Positions 21,315 through 30,090 of a stretch of DNA of 64,000 bases are shown in pieces (within the stretch, counting starts at the first letter, position 1; each line of letters starts with the position of its first letter). The position numbers and the translations under genes are program-made. A model generated the notes under the pieces. It was not told the DNA's origin and ran no database searches. It was given only the letters and a program-made list of their open reading frames with translations. This stretch comes from Methylorubrum sp. B1-46 (GTDB lineage: Bacteria > Pseudomonadota > Alphaproteobacteria > Rhizobiales > Beijerinckiaceae). The DNA is taken from assembly GCF_021117295.1 (NCBI RefSeq), contig NZ_CP088247.1:3115001-3179000 (forward strand), read 5' to 3'.

Positions 21315-22226
21315 ATGCGCATGCTCCCGACCCGCAGGCAGGTTCTGGGCGGTTTCGGCGCCTCGGCGCTGACGTTTGGCTCGGGAGGCGCTTACGCGTT
21401 CCTCGTCGAGCCGCGTTTCCGGCTCGCCCTGACGCGCTACAGCCTGACCCCGCCGGGCTGGGACCCCGACCTGCGCCTTCGCATCGCCGTGCTCGCGGAT
21501 CTCCATGTCGGCGAGCCGTACATGCCGCTCGACCGCGTCGCCGAGATCGTCGCGGCGACAAATGCCCTGGCGCCCGACCTGATCCTCCTGCTCGGCGATT
21601 ATCCGGCGGGACGGAAGGTGACGTGGCACCGGGTTCCGCTTTCCGATTTCGCGCGGCTCGCCGAGGGGCTGCGCGCTCCGCTCGGGACCTACGCCGTCCT
21701 CGGCAATCACGATTGGTGGGACGACCACGCGGCGATGCTGGCGGGTAGGGGACCGGTTGAGGTCCGCAGCCTGCTCGAAGCCCGCGGCATCCCGGTCCTG
21801 GAAAACGATGCGGTGCGGCTCATCCAGGGCGGCCGACCGTTCTGGATCGCCGGCCTCGCCGACCAGGAGCCGTTTCTGCCGATCGGCAGCCGCCGCAGCC
21901 TCGCCGACATTCCGGCCACGCTCGCGCAGGTGACCGATTCGGCGCCGGTGATCCTGATGGCGCACGAGCCCGACATCTTCGTGAAGATGCCGGACCGCGT
22001 CTCGCTGACGCTGTCGGGCCATACCCATGGCGGCCAGATCCGCGTGCTCGGCTACTCGCCGCTGCTGCTCTCCCGCTACGGCCAGCGCTTCGCCTACGGC
22101 CACGTGGTCGAGGAGGGGCGCCACCTGATCGTCTCCGGGGGCCTCGGCGTCAGCCGGGTGGGCGTCCGGCTCGGCGTGCCGCCGGAGATCGTGCTGGTCG
22201 AACTCGGCGGCGTGCCCTTCGCCTGA
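21315..22226 (+). CDS. Exported metallophosphoesterase (YaeI/YkuE-like)
   Basis: A 303-residue calcineurin-type phosphoesterase. Metal-ligand motifs: VLADLHVGEP (D-x-H), LLGDYPAG (GD), LGNHDWWDD (GNHD), LMAHEPDIF (H) and SGHTHGGQIRV (GHxH). The arrangement matches the YkuE/YaeI group of UDP-2,3-diacylglucosamine pyrophosphatase-like or lipid phosphohydrolases. The N-terminus has a twin-arginine-like motif (PTRRQVLGGFGASALTFGSG), suggesting Tat or Sec export. The start at 21315 (MRMLPTRR) is preferred to 21255 because it places the signal at the N-terminus. The substrate is unknown. Confidence 0.9.
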   Translation: MRMLPTRRQVLGGFGASALTFGSGGAYAFLVEPRFRLALTRYSLTPPGWDPDLRLRIAVLADLHVGEPYMPLDRVAEIVAATNALAPDLILLLGDYPAGRKVTWHRVPLSDFARLAEGLRAPLGTYAVLGNHDWWDDHAAMLAGRGPVEVRSLLEARGIPVLENDAVRLIQGGRPFWIAGLADQEPFLPIGSRRSLADIPATLAQVTDSAPVILMAHEPDIFVKMPDRVSLTLSGHTHGGQIRVLGYSPLLLSRYGQRFAYGHVVEEGRHLIVSGGLGVSRVGVRLGVPPEIVLVELGGVPFA

Positions 22227-22250
22227 TTGCCCCTCTATCCGGTTGTCCGC

Positions 22251-22418
22251 GCATCGTCCCGAACGCAGGTGGCCACCTTTCGGGACGATGCTCGATCCTC
22301 TCGTTCGCGCATCGTCTTTTCCCGAAAGCCGGTGGCTACCTTTCGGGACGATGCTCGATCCTCTCGTTCGCGCATCGTCTTTTTCCCGAAAGCCGGTGGC
22401 CACCTTTCGGGACGATGC
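22251..22418. repeat. Three tandem palindromic repeats (GCATCGTC...GACGATGC)
   Basis: Three copies start at 22251, 22309 and 22372. Each opens with GCATCGTC and closes with GACGATGC. Copies 2 and 3 enclose CCCGAAAGCCGGTGGCNACC then TTTCGGG and fold into a long imperfect hairpin. Copies 1-2 and 2-3 are joined by the same linker (TCGATCCTCTCGTTCGC). Other members occur at 36920, 41884 and 43525. It is probably a REP-type dispersed element expanded in tandem between two convergent genes. Confidence 0.85.
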
Positions 22419-22426
22419 GCTTGCCC

Positions 22427-22645
22427 TCATCCCTTCTGCGATGCCGAGGTGCCGACATGCAGGAAGCTGCGCTCGCCGGTCGCGGCTTCCGCCACCTGCT
22501 GGATCGTGTCGAGAAGATGGGCGATCGGGCGCGGCCCCGCATGCGGGGCTAGGGCGTCCGGCGCGACCCGGCGGGCGGCGGTGCGCCCGGCCCGGAGCTG
22601 CGCCTCGCTGAGGACATCGAAACTACGGCCGACTCGTCGGTTCAT
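22427..22645 (-). CDS. Small hypothetical protein
   Basis: A 72-residue frame starting MNRRVGRSFDVLSEAQLRAG and ending HVGTSASQKG. It has a basic N-terminus and a helical middle (PIAHLLDTIQQVAEAATGE). No family is recognised. Support: GGGGAGAG sits a few bases before the ATG at 22645, and the stop falls just before the palindromic repeats. An upstream in-frame ATG at 22705 is less likely. Confidence 0.5.
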   Translation of the reverse strand: MNRRVGRSFDVLSEAQLRAGRTAARRVAPDALAPHAGPRPIAHLLDTIQQVAEAATGERSFLHVGTSASQKG

Positions 22646-22701
22646 GGCTCTCTCCCCTGAACCCGACCGTGATGCGGCCATGGTAAACGAGGCGTTAACG
22701 A

Positions 22702-23139
22702 TCACAGCACGAGGCGGTAGCGGCAGAAATCGTCAGCTGCGACGAAGCGCTCGTAGAGCCGCCGGGCCTGCACATTCCCGCTCTTCGTGTGCCAATAGAG
22801 ACGCGACCAGCCCCGCGCCGTCCCCAGCGCGACGAGATCGGCGATCAGCGCCCGGCCGATCCCGGCACCGCGCGCCTCGGGAGCGACGAAGAGATCCTCC
22901 AGGTAGCAGATCGGCGCGGTGGTCCACGTCCCCTCGTGCAGAACGTTGACCGTCATGCCGACGAGGCTCCCGTCCGCCTCCGCGAGACGGGCGAAGACCG
23001 GCGAGGCCGGATCGAGGATGCGCCGCCACGTTGCGGCGGTCACCGCCTCGGCGAGATCCTCGCCGTAGAAAGCGAGGTAGCCCGCCCAGAGCCGACGCCA
23101 GCCGCTCTCGTCGGCGGCAGCGGGATCCCGGATCGTCAT
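22702..23139 (-). CDS. GNAT-family N-acetyltransferase
   Basis: A 145-residue GNAT protein. It begins with MTIRDPAAADESGWRRLWAGYLAFY and carries the acetyl-CoA pyrophosphate-binding motif VAPEARGAGIGRALIADLV (motif A, ~86-104), followed by GWSRLYWHTKSGNVQARRLYERF (motif B). The pattern resembles Ard-type or aminoglycoside-like small acetyltransferases. The acceptor is unknown. Its ATG overlaps the alkA stop by four bases (ATGA), so the two are a coupled pair. The frame is open upstream, but the overlap and domain start fix position 23139. Confidence 0.9.
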   Translation of the reverse strand: MTIRDPAAADESGWRRLWAGYLAFYGEDLAEAVTAATWRRILDPASPVFARLAEADGSLVGMTVNVLHEGTWTTAPICYLEDLFVAPEARGAGIGRALIADLVALGTARGWSRLYWHTKSGNVQARRLYERFVAADDFCRYRLVL

Positions 23140-24062
23140 GGCGCCCTCCGTGCCGCATCCTCGGCCCAGAGATGAATCGCGGCATAGGCGCGCCAGGGTC
23201 GCCATGCTTCCGCGCGGCCGAGAAGTCCGGCGCGGCTCGGCCGCCCGGCACCGGTATCGAGGGCGCGCATCAGCCCGACATCGCCTGCCGGGAAGGCGTC
23301 GGCCTGCGCCATCGCTCGCATGGCGACGTAGTGCGCGGTCCACTCGCCGATGCCAGGCAGGGCCTTGAGCCGGCCGACTGTCTCGTCGAGCCGACCGCCC
23401 GGTGCGAACAGGTCGGGCGTCGCCCGCATCGCCGTCGCAAGCCCCTGGATCGCCCGGCCGCGGGCGCGGGGCATGTTGAGCACGAGCGAGATCTCGGCCT
23501 CGACGAGCTGCTCCGGCGTCGGAAACAGGTGGGTCAGGCCCGGTTCGGCGCTCTGCTCCTCCGGTGTGAGGGGGGTGCCGAAGGCGGCCACGAGGCGACC
23601 GGCGAGGCGCGTGGCGGCGGCGACTGAGACCTGCTGCCCGAGGATCGCCCTCACCGCCAGTTCGAACGCGTCGAAGGCCCCCGGCATGCGCAGGCCGGGC
23701 CGGCGCGTCACGAGGGCGGCGGTGAGCGGGTCGCGCCCGAGGCCACGAGTGATCGCCCGCGGGTCGGTGTCGAGATCGAACATCGCCCGAACCCGCGCCA
23801 GGACGGCGCCACGGGCGTGCTGCGCATCGAAGCCGCGGATGCGCACCGACAGGGCGTCGGCTTCAGGCATGACAGACAGCGTGCCACGCCGCCCCTCGAG
23901 GCTAAACGTGCGGGCGTAGCGGCCTGGGGTCACGATCTCGACGCCGGGACTCGCATGATCGGCGAAGAAGCGTTCGAGATGCGCCCAATCGTAGGGCGGT
24001 CGCACCGCGAGCACAACATGCGCGTCGGCTTCGCGTGTCGTCGGGAGAGAGGCGAGCGTCAT
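23136..24062 (-). CDS. alkA: AlkA-type DNA-3-methyladenine glycosylase II
   Basis: Excises alkylated bases such as 3-methyladenine to start base excision repair. The 308-residue protein has the AlkA_N domain (about 15-120) and the HhH-GPD domain. The latter shows AFELAVRAILGQQVSVAAAT, the hairpin LKALPGIGEWTAHYVAMRA (about 234-252) and the catalytic aspartate in DAFPAGDVGL. Length and order match E. coli AlkA and the glycosylase module of Ada-AlkA fusions. It is coupled to the GNAT gene by a 4-bp overlap. No Ada-type regulator is adjacent. Confidence 0.93.
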   Translation of the reverse strand: MTLASLPTTREADAHVVLAVRPPYDWAHLERFFADHASPGVEIVTPGRYARTFSLEGRRGTLSVMPEADALSVRIRGFDAQHARGAVLARVRAMFDLDTDPRAITRGLGRDPLTAALVTRRPGLRMPGAFDAFELAVRAILGQQVSVAAATRLAGRLVAAFGTPLTPEEQSAEPGLTHLFPTPEQLVEAEISLVLNMPRARGRAIQGLATAMRATPDLFAPGGRLDETVGRLKALPGIGEWTAHYVAMRAMAQADAFPAGDVGLMRALDTGAGRPSRAGLLGRAEAWRPWRAYAAIHLWAEDAARRAP

Positions 24063-24115
24063 CGTTCAGGGTACAACAGCACGGCACGAAGGTCGAAGCC
24101 ACTCTCCGGCGGGGC

Positions 24116-24403
24116 TCAGCCGCGTGCAACCGGTTCGGTGCTCTCGAACTCGGCGGTATCGCCCACGAGATCGGTCAGCGACACGGCCAGGAGGCGCGCG
24201 TCCTTCAGATGCAGGGTCGCATCGGGCGTGAGCCAGAGCGGGTGCAGGGCGCTGTGTCGGCCGGTCACGCTGCCATGGGCGCGGACGATGCCGTCCCGCC
24301 GCTCCACGACGAGCTTGTAGCGAACCTTGACCGGCGCGATCCCTTCCGCGGACAGAGCGCCGCGGCCGCTCTGAACCTGGAGAACTTCGTTCGGCTCGAA
24401 CAT
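24116..24403 (-). CDS. Conserved-looking small hypothetical protein
   Basis: A 95-residue soluble protein (MFEPNEVLQVQSGRG...) with a regular beta-strand pattern: VKVRYKLVVERR, IVRAHGSVTG, ATLHLKDARLLAVSLTDL. It may be a small beta-barrel, but I cannot assign a domain. Coding potential looks good: there is an even reading of codons and no stop-rich alternative. It is upstream of alkA in the same direction, 54 bases apart, so cotranscription is possible. Confidence 0.65.
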   Translation of the reverse strand: MFEPNEVLQVQSGRGALSAEGIAPVKVRYKLVVERRDGIVRAHGSVTGRHSALHPLWLTPDATLHLKDARLLAVSLTDLVGDTAEFESTEPVARG

Positions 24404-24588
24404 CAGGCGGGCGACCGCAACCGGGAAGGAAAGGCAAAATGGTTTGCCACTTAATCCCGAATTACGTCACCCTTGTTCCGCCGCCAAGATCCGGCGGTAA
24501 CACACGCGGACGTCTTAAACGCCTTTTAGGACGTTCCGCGAGGTACCGGAGAGCCCGCGATGGAGCAGGCTCGCGCGACACGATGCGG

Positions 24589-25743
24589 TTACGTCAGCTC
24601 GCGCACAGTCACCCGGCCGCGCTCCACTGAAAGCGCCATTCGCCCGTGCTTGAGCGCGAGGGCCTTGTCCCCGAACAGGCTGCGGCGCCAGCCCTGAAGC
24701 ACGGCCACGTCCGCCGCGTCATCCTCGGCCAGGGCTTCCAGATCGTCCACGGTGGCGATGATCTTGGGTGCCACGCCCTCGGCCTCGGCCACCGCTTTGA
24801 GCAGCACCTTGAGGAGATCCACCAGCGCGCCGCTGCCGCCGCCGCGCGAGCGGCTGCGCTCCGGCAGCGCGATCTGCGACAGATCGCGGGCGAAGCCCCG
24901 CTCCACGGCGGCAAGGATTTCGGTGCCGGTACGCGAGCGCTCGAAGCCGGCGGGAATGGTGCGCAACCGCCCCAACGCCTCGACGCTGCGCGGCCCGGCG
25001 GTGGCGATGTCGATCACCGCCTCGTCCTTCAGAATGCGGCCGCGGGGCACGTTGCGACTCTGCGCCTCCGCCTCGCGCCAACCGGCGACTTCCATCAGAA
25101 CCGCGATCTCGCGCGGCTTGCGCATCCGGCCCGCGAGCCGGCGCCAAGCCTGGGCCGGTTCCGCCTGGTAGGTCTCGGGCGAGGTCAGGACCGCCATCTC
25201 CTCATCGAGCCAGAGGCCGCGATCCGTGCTCAGCAGTTCGGCCGCCAGCACCTGATAAATCGTCACGAGGTGGGTGACGTCGGAGAGGGCGTAGGCGAGC
25301 TGCGCCTCGGAAAGGGGGCGGCGCGACCAGTCGGTGAAGCGGGAGGACTTGTCGATGCGCGCCTTGGCGACATCGTTGACGAGCTGCTCGTAGGAGACCG
25401 AGTCGCCGTAGCCGCAGACCATGGCCGCGACCTGCGTGTCGAAGAACGGGTGCGGCAGGAGCCCGCCCAGCAGCCAGATGATCTCCAGATCCTGGCGGGC
25501 CGAGTGAAACACCTTCACGGTGCTCTCGTCGGCCATCAGGTCGAAGAACGGCTTGAGATCGAGATCTTTCGCGAGCGGATCGACGAGACAGGCGAAGCCG
25601 TCCGGAGCCGCCATCTGAATCAGGCAGAGCTTCGGATAATAGGTCGTCTCGCGCATGAACTCCGTATCGACGGTGACGAAGGGCTGCGCGGCGAGCCGGG
25701 CACAGGCGTCGGACAAGGCCTGCGTTGCGGAGATCAGTTCCAT
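24589..25743 (-). CDS. rnd: Ribonuclease D
   Basis: 3'-5' exoribonuclease that trims tRNA and other structured RNAs. The 384-residue protein has the DEDDy nuclease domain: [19 protein letters not shown] (Exo I, D25/E27), [13 protein letters not shown] (Exo II), and [20 protein letters not shown] (Exo III with Tyr/Asp). An HRDC domain follows (about 210-290; [28 protein letters not shown]). Length fits RNase D. The C-terminal part (about 290-384) is a second HRDC-like region with a basic end. Position 25743 gives the family start [10 protein letters not shown]. Confidence 0.94.
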   Translation of the reverse strand: MELISATQALSDACARLAAQPFVTVDTEFMRETTYYPKLCLIQMAAPDGFACLVDPLAKDLDLKPFFDLMADESTVKVFHSARQDLEIIWLLGGLLPHPFFDTQVAAMVCGYGDSVSYEQLVNDVAKARIDKSSRFTDWSRRPLSEAQLAYALSDVTHLVTIYQVLAAELLSTDRGLWLDEEMAVLTSPETYQAEPAQAWRRLAGRMRKPREIAVLMEVAGWREAEAQSRNVPRGRILKDEAVIDIATAGPRSVEALGRLRTIPAGFERSRTGTEILAAVERGFARDLSQIALPERSRSRGGGSGALVDLLKVLLKAVAEAEGVAPKIIATVDDLEALAEDDAADVAVLQGWRRSLFGDKALALKHGRMALSVERGRVTVRELT

Positions 25744-25837
25744 GAACCGGCTATACCGAAGGTCTCGCGTGATCGCGAGACGACGGGAGGCCTCTTGTCC
25801 CCACGCGATTGCAGCGAAGCGGGAAAACTTCGCCCGT

Positions 25838-26218
25838 TCAGGCCGCTCGGCGGGGCTTATGCGCCTTCCGCTGCGTCTCGGCGCGCGCCAGCAGCCAATC
25901 GAGGATGCCGGCCTCGATGCGCGTGCCGGAAGCGGGCTCGGTCAGCCGCCGGATGCGATCCGCGCGCAAACCGCGATAGAGGCCGTGCGCCCGGTCGGTT
26001 CCGCCGAGCAGCGTGCGGCCGGGCCCGAGCTTCAGCTCGCGCGCGTCCAGGGTGCGCGTGGTCCAGGCGCCGCGAGCATCCTCGTAGACGACCTCGAACG
26101 TTCCTTCGATGGGAAGCGTCCGCCAGAGGTCTCGCGCCGCGCCGGCAGGCGCCGGCGCAGCCGGGCGGCGGGCCCGGAGACCGGGCGCCTTGGTGGGGTG
26201 AAATTCTCGAAATTCCAT
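25838..26218 (-). CDS. Small WYL-like domain protein
   Basis: A 126-residue protein. Residues ~40-100 follow the WYL pattern: an IxY-type strand ([22 protein letters not shown]), then [26 protein letters not shown], the Arg-rich end typical of ligand-binding WYL modules. There is no DNA-binding domain, although WYL modules are usually part of transcription regulators, so this would be a stand-alone sensor or a degenerate copy. The ATG at 26218 (MEFREFHP) is preferred over an upstream TTG. Assignment is by pattern only. Confidence 0.65.
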   Translation of the reverse strand: MEFREFHPTKAPGLRARRPAAPAPAGAARDLWRTLPIEGTFEVVYEDARGAWTTRTLDARELKLGPGRTLLGGTDRAHGLYRGLRADRIRRLTEPASGTRIEAGILDWLLARAETQRKAHKPRRAA

Positions 26219-26385
26219 GGACTTGATATGGGATTGACCCCTGTTTTCCACAAGCGCGTGCAAGGCTCCGCGGTGCCGTCATGACGCGGTGCGAAAACGA
26301 ACTTTGCCTTCGATATCGGATTGTATCCGGGCTAAGGTCACGCTTGGCGGGGACGAGCGGAAAACGGTTCGCGGGAGAGGCGGAA

Positions 26386-27642
26386 ATGGGTGAGACACGG
26401 TTCCGAGCGGCGCGTCGGGCGCTCGCGGGGATGCTGGTTGCGGTTGTTTGCGTCGTCCTCCCTCCGCTGCCCTCGCAGGCCCAGACCTTCCAGACCGCGG
26501 CCATCCACGCGATCCTGATCGACGCCGAATCCGGCTCGGTCCTGTTCGAGAAGGCCGCCGACGAGCCGTTTTCTCCGGCGAGCATGGCCAAGCTGATGAC
26601 CGCGGAACTCGTGTTCCGCGCCATCAAGGAGGGGCGCCTGTCCATGGACACCGAATTCACGGTAACCGAGGACGCGTGGCGCCGCGGCGGGGCAGGGGGC
26701 GGCGGCTCCTCGATGTTCGCGCAGGTGAACAGCCGCATCAAACTCTCCGACCTGCTGCGCGGGCTGATCGTACAATCGGGCAACGACGCGGCGATCACCA
26801 TCGCCGAGAACATGGCCGGCACCGAGGAAGCCTTCGCCGGGATGATGAACCAGCGCGCCAAGGAGATCGGGCTGACGCGCTCGACCTTCCGCAACGCGAC
26901 CGGTTACTCGGCCCCCGACCAGAAGGTGACGGCCCGCGACATGGCGCGGATCGCCCAGTACCTGATCGACAATTATCCGGAATTCTACAAGATCTACTCC
27001 GAGCGTGAGTTCACCTGGAACAAGATCAAGCAGCAGAACCGCAACCCGCTCCTCACCCTCGACATCGGCGCCGACGGCCTGAAGACCGGCTATCTCGAAG
27101 AATCGGGCTACGCGCTCACCGGCTCGGCGGTGCAGAATGGCCAGCGGCTGATCATGGTCGTCTCAGGGCTGAAGACCGCCCGCGACCGCGCGGCGGAGAC
27201 CCGCAAGATGATGGAATGGGGTTTTCGCGCCTTCGAGCCGCGGCAGGTCTTCGCCGCGAACGAGACCGTGGCTGATGTCTCCGTCTTCGGCGGCGAGAAA
27301 GGCTCGGTGCCGGTGGTGGCCAAGAAGCCGGTGCGCCTGCTCCTGCCCCGCGGCGCCACGGACCGCGTCACGGCCAAGGTCGTCTACCAGGGGCCGCTCG
27401 TCGCGCCGGTCGAGCAGGGCCGCGAGGTGGGCCGTCTGCGCGTCACCCGCGGCGATGCCGTCGCGCTCGAACAGCCGCTCTATGCCGGCGAGACCGTGGA
27501 GGCCGGCACCCTGTCGCAGCGGGCCCTCGACGCGGCGCTGGAGGTCGGCACCGATCTCGTCCGCCGCGCCTTCGATAAGGCCAAGGGCGGCAACGGCTCG
27601 GGCGGAACCTCGGCAGCCGGGGCGGCGAACGGCAATTCCTGA
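26386..27642 (+). CDS. D-alanyl-D-alanine carboxypeptidase (PBP5/6 type)
   Basis: Removes the terminal D-Ala from peptidoglycan pentapeptides in the periplasm. The 418-residue product has a signal peptide (basic start, then LAGMLVAVVCVVLPPLPSQA). The S11 peptidase domain has SMAK (S66, K69), SGN (131-133) and KTG (233-235) motifs. A C-terminal beta-rich PBP5_C domain follows (about 290-385), then a Gly/Ser-rich tail. The ATG at 26386 has GGGAGAGGCGG upstream and starts the signal peptide. The open frame extends further upstream without reason. Confidence 0.95.
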   Translation: MGETRFRAARRALAGMLVAVVCVVLPPLPSQAQTFQTAAIHAILIDAESGSVLFEKAADEPFSPASMAKLMTAELVFRAIKEGRLSMDTEFTVTEDAWRRGGAGGGGSSMFAQVNSRIKLSDLLRGLIVQSGNDAAITIAENMAGTEEAFAGMMNQRAKEIGLTRSTFRNATGYSAPDQKVTARDMARIAQYLIDNYPEFYKIYSEREFTWNKIKQQNRNPLLTLDIGADGLKTGYLEESGYALTGSAVQNGQRLIMVVSGLKTARDRAAETRKMMEWGFRAFEPRQVFAANETVADVSVFGGEKGSVPVVAKKPVRLLLPRGATDRVTAKVVYQGPLVAPVEQGREVGRLRVTRGDAVALEQPLYAGETVEAGTLSQRALDAALEVGTDLVRRAFDKAKGGNGSGGTSAAGAANGNS

Positions 27643-27819
27643 GACCGGTCGCGTTCGATTGTTTTGAACCGGCCGCCGTTTCCGTCGGCGAAGCGATCCG
27701 GCCGCGCGACCCTCTCCGGAGATGGCGCGCCCTGGGATCGCTTCGGCTTCGCCTCGCGATGACGGCCAAAGGAGCCGTTGCGATCGATCGGAGGCAGGAA
27801 AAATCGGTCCGTCAGGCCG

Positions 27820-29724
27820 TTACGGCGCCGCCGACGCGTTCGACGGCGCGTAGGCGCGGATGCCGAGGGGCAGGTCCGCTCCGGGCCGTCGGACAGAGTC
27901 GGAGACCGCGTTGTGGCGGGTATCGTCTTTGCCCGGACGCGGGTCCGCACTCGCGCGCACGCTCACCGCATTCCACGGACCGGTGATCTCGAACAATGTG
28001 GCCGCGGGCGCCGCACCATCGGCCGAGGCATCCACCCGCGGCTTGATCTCGGCCCGAGCCTGGAAGCGACGGTCGGCCAAGGCGATCCGGCCGTTCAGCG
28101 AAGCACCGAGGGTTCGGGAGGCGAGCCGGCCCTCGACGATCTCGCCGACGCCGTCGGCGAACAGCAGCGTCACGGCAGCCTTCTCGAACGGCGTGCGCCC
28201 GTTGCGCCGCGCCAGCGCCCCCGGCGCCATCGCCCCGCCACGGTGGATCACATCGGCAAGGTCGAGCCCGGACAGGGCACCGTCCTCGCTCTCGAGGGCA
28301 AGCCGACCTGAAACGGAGCGGGCCGCAGCCCCGATATCGTGGCCGGCGGCCTCCAGGACGAGGCTCCCCCGCGTCGCCCCGACCATCCAGCGGGACTGCC
28401 CGATCTCGTCCATGAGACCACCGAGATCGAGCCCGTCGAAGCTTCCCTGTGCCTTGATCCGGGTCGGGGCCGCGTCCCCCTCGCCGGTCGCGAAGGAGAC
28501 GCGGCCCTTGACCATGCCGCCGCTCAGGTTGGCACGGCCGAGGGAGGCTTCGATGCCGTCCTCACGGACGAGGATGCTGGAGGCGAGATCCGTCACGAGC
28601 ACCGGCCCGATCCGCGCGTTGCCGGCGGAGATCCGCAGGTCGAGATCCCCTCCGATGAACGGTCGCAGGTCGAGCGACCGCGCGCGCCAGGTCGCGTCGT
28701 CGGCGTGATCGAAGCCCGTCAGCCGCAGCACGCCAGCGAGGAGGGGGGAGAGGTTGAGTGTCTCGGCGGCGAGCGTGGCTTGCACCGCGGTGCGCTGCGG
28801 GCCGAGGACGGCCGAGCCAGCCCCTTCGAGACTGTTGCCGTCGCTGCGGACGGTCACAGTGGGGAACTGGATCTGGCCCGAGTTGGCCTCGAAGCTCCCC
28901 TCGACGGAAAAATCTTCGACGAATGGCGAGAGGGGAAGGCGGCCGCCGAGCAGCGCCAGCGTCCCATGGAGCGAGCGCGTCTGGAGTCGACCCGTGCCGG
29001 ATGCTCTCAGACCGTCCCGCAGGCTGCCGCTGCCCTCGGCGTTTAGTGAACCGGCGGGCCATGTCACAGCGGCGGTGAAGGGGCTCTCGCCGCCGGAGAG
29101 AAGCGCGTGGGGCCGCAGGCCGGCGAGCGTGATCCGGGCGCTGCCGTCGTCCCAGCGAAAACCTCCGGTCAGGGCGAGGCTCTCGCTCCAGGCGGGCCAG
29201 GAGACCGTGAGATCGACGTTGCGGATCGTGCGAAGCCGCGCGTCCCGCGGGTCGAGGCCCGTGACCGCACAACGTGTCAGGATGACCCTGCGCGGGCGGT
29301 CTCCGTCATCACCGGCGATGCTGTGAGTCAGCCGCTCAAAAGCGCCGGACCATCGGGTGTCCCCGGCCGTCTGAGGCAGAGTCACGTCGGCGCCGTCGAG
29401 AGTGAGGGAATCGACTTCGACCCGGCCGGTCAGCAGGGCGGCGAGGTCGAGTTGAAGCGACAGGTGTCCGCCCGAGGCGAGAACCGGCCCATCCGCATCG
29501 CCTTCGGAAAGACGGATATCGCGGAAGACGACACGCGGGAGCGGAAGCAGCACCACTTCCGTTGGGCCCTTCGCGGCGAGGGTCACGCCCCAGCTCTGCT
29601 GCAGCCCCCGGCTCACGAAGCCGGCTGCCGCGGGCACCTCGACCGACCACGGCAGGCAGGCAGCCACCAACGCCGTGGCCAGAAGCCCGAATCCGAGGGC
29701 AGAGAGGGTGCGGCGCAGCGACAT
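27820..29724 (-). CDS. AsmA-family protein
   Basis: A 634-residue protein with an N-terminal membrane anchor (GFGLLATALVAACLPWSVEVP, about 11-31) and a long beta-rich periplasmic region typical of AsmA: SLQLDLAALLTGRVEVDSLTLDGADVTL near 90-115, and the C-terminal AsmA_2-like block GRLALESEDGALSGLDLADVIHRGG near 485-510. AsmA/TamB-type proteins are now viewed as phospholipid transport bridges between membranes. The role of this paralogue is not known. A cysteine in the anchor (VAACLP) resembles a lipobox but the following Leu is unusual. It stands alone. Confidence 0.88.
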   Translation of the reverse strand: MSLRRTLSALGFGLLATALVAACLPWSVEVPAAAGFVSRGLQQSWGVTLAAKGPTEVVLLPLPRVVFRDIRLSEGDADGPVLASGGHLSLQLDLAALLTGRVEVDSLTLDGADVTLPQTAGDTRWSGAFERLTHSIAGDDGDRPRRVILTRCAVTGLDPRDARLRTIRNVDLTVSWPAWSESLALTGGFRWDDGSARITLAGLRPHALLSGGESPFTAAVTWPAGSLNAEGSGSLRDGLRASGTGRLQTRSLHGTLALLGGRLPLSPFVEDFSVEGSFEANSGQIQFPTVTVRSDGNSLEGAGSAVLGPQRTAVQATLAAETLNLSPLLAGVLRLTGFDHADDATWRARSLDLRPFIGGDLDLRISAGNARIGPVLVTDLASSILVREDGIEASLGRANLSGGMVKGRVSFATGEGDAAPTRIKAQGSFDGLDLGGLMDEIGQSRWMVGATRGSLVLEAAGHDIGAAARSVSGRLALESEDGALSGLDLADVIHRGGAMAPGALARRNGRTPFEKAAVTLLFADGVGEIVEGRLASRTLGASLNGRIALADRRFQARAEIKPRVDASADGAAPAATLFEITGPWNAVSVRASADPRPGKDDTRHNAVSDSVRRPGADLPLGIRAYAPSNASAAP

Positions 29725-30090
29725 TACACTCCGTGGGCGGGCGAGGCGGATCGGGTTCGGCCGAGCCGCCTCGGCGTGACGAGCCGTGCGATCCGGATGC
29801 TTAGCCGGTTCCGGTCCTTCTGTCTCGCGACCAAGGGCAGACCGGCCCGCAATGCGGTGGATGGTGCGACCCGCCCTGCCGAGCGAGGACGGACGCCGCC
29901 CCTCCGACCCGGCGGTCGGTTACGGCTCGGGGATTTTGCATCGCGCACAAATGCGTCGCCGGTTTGACGAAAACCGCCTTGCGTTGCACACCCGATCGCC
30001 ATCGATCGGGACTGCGGCCGAGCGCCGAGTCGTGAAGCCCGAAGCTTGGCGACGCCCGCGACCGCGGAAGACGAGGAAGGGACGCTGTCG
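29725..30090. other. Intergenic region upstream of the CoA-transferase genes
   Basis: 366 bases between the divergent AsmA gene and the CoA-transferase subunit A gene. No gene is supported. An 8-bp inverted repeat CCCGATCG-CCAT-CGATCGGG lies at 29991-30010, about 80 bases before the downstream ATG. It could be an operator or an mRNA leader hairpin for the CoA-transferase operon. Confidence 0.45.

Noticed and set aside
22251..22418. CRISPR-like array
   Set aside because: Units of 58-63 bases are joined by identical, not unique, linkers, and each unit is a long palindrome. No cas genes are nearby.
27643..27819. Gene between the DD-carboxypeptidase and AsmA genes
   Set aside because: Only a short palindromic segment near GGGATCGCTTCGGCTTCGC is visible, and open frames are shadows of AsmA.
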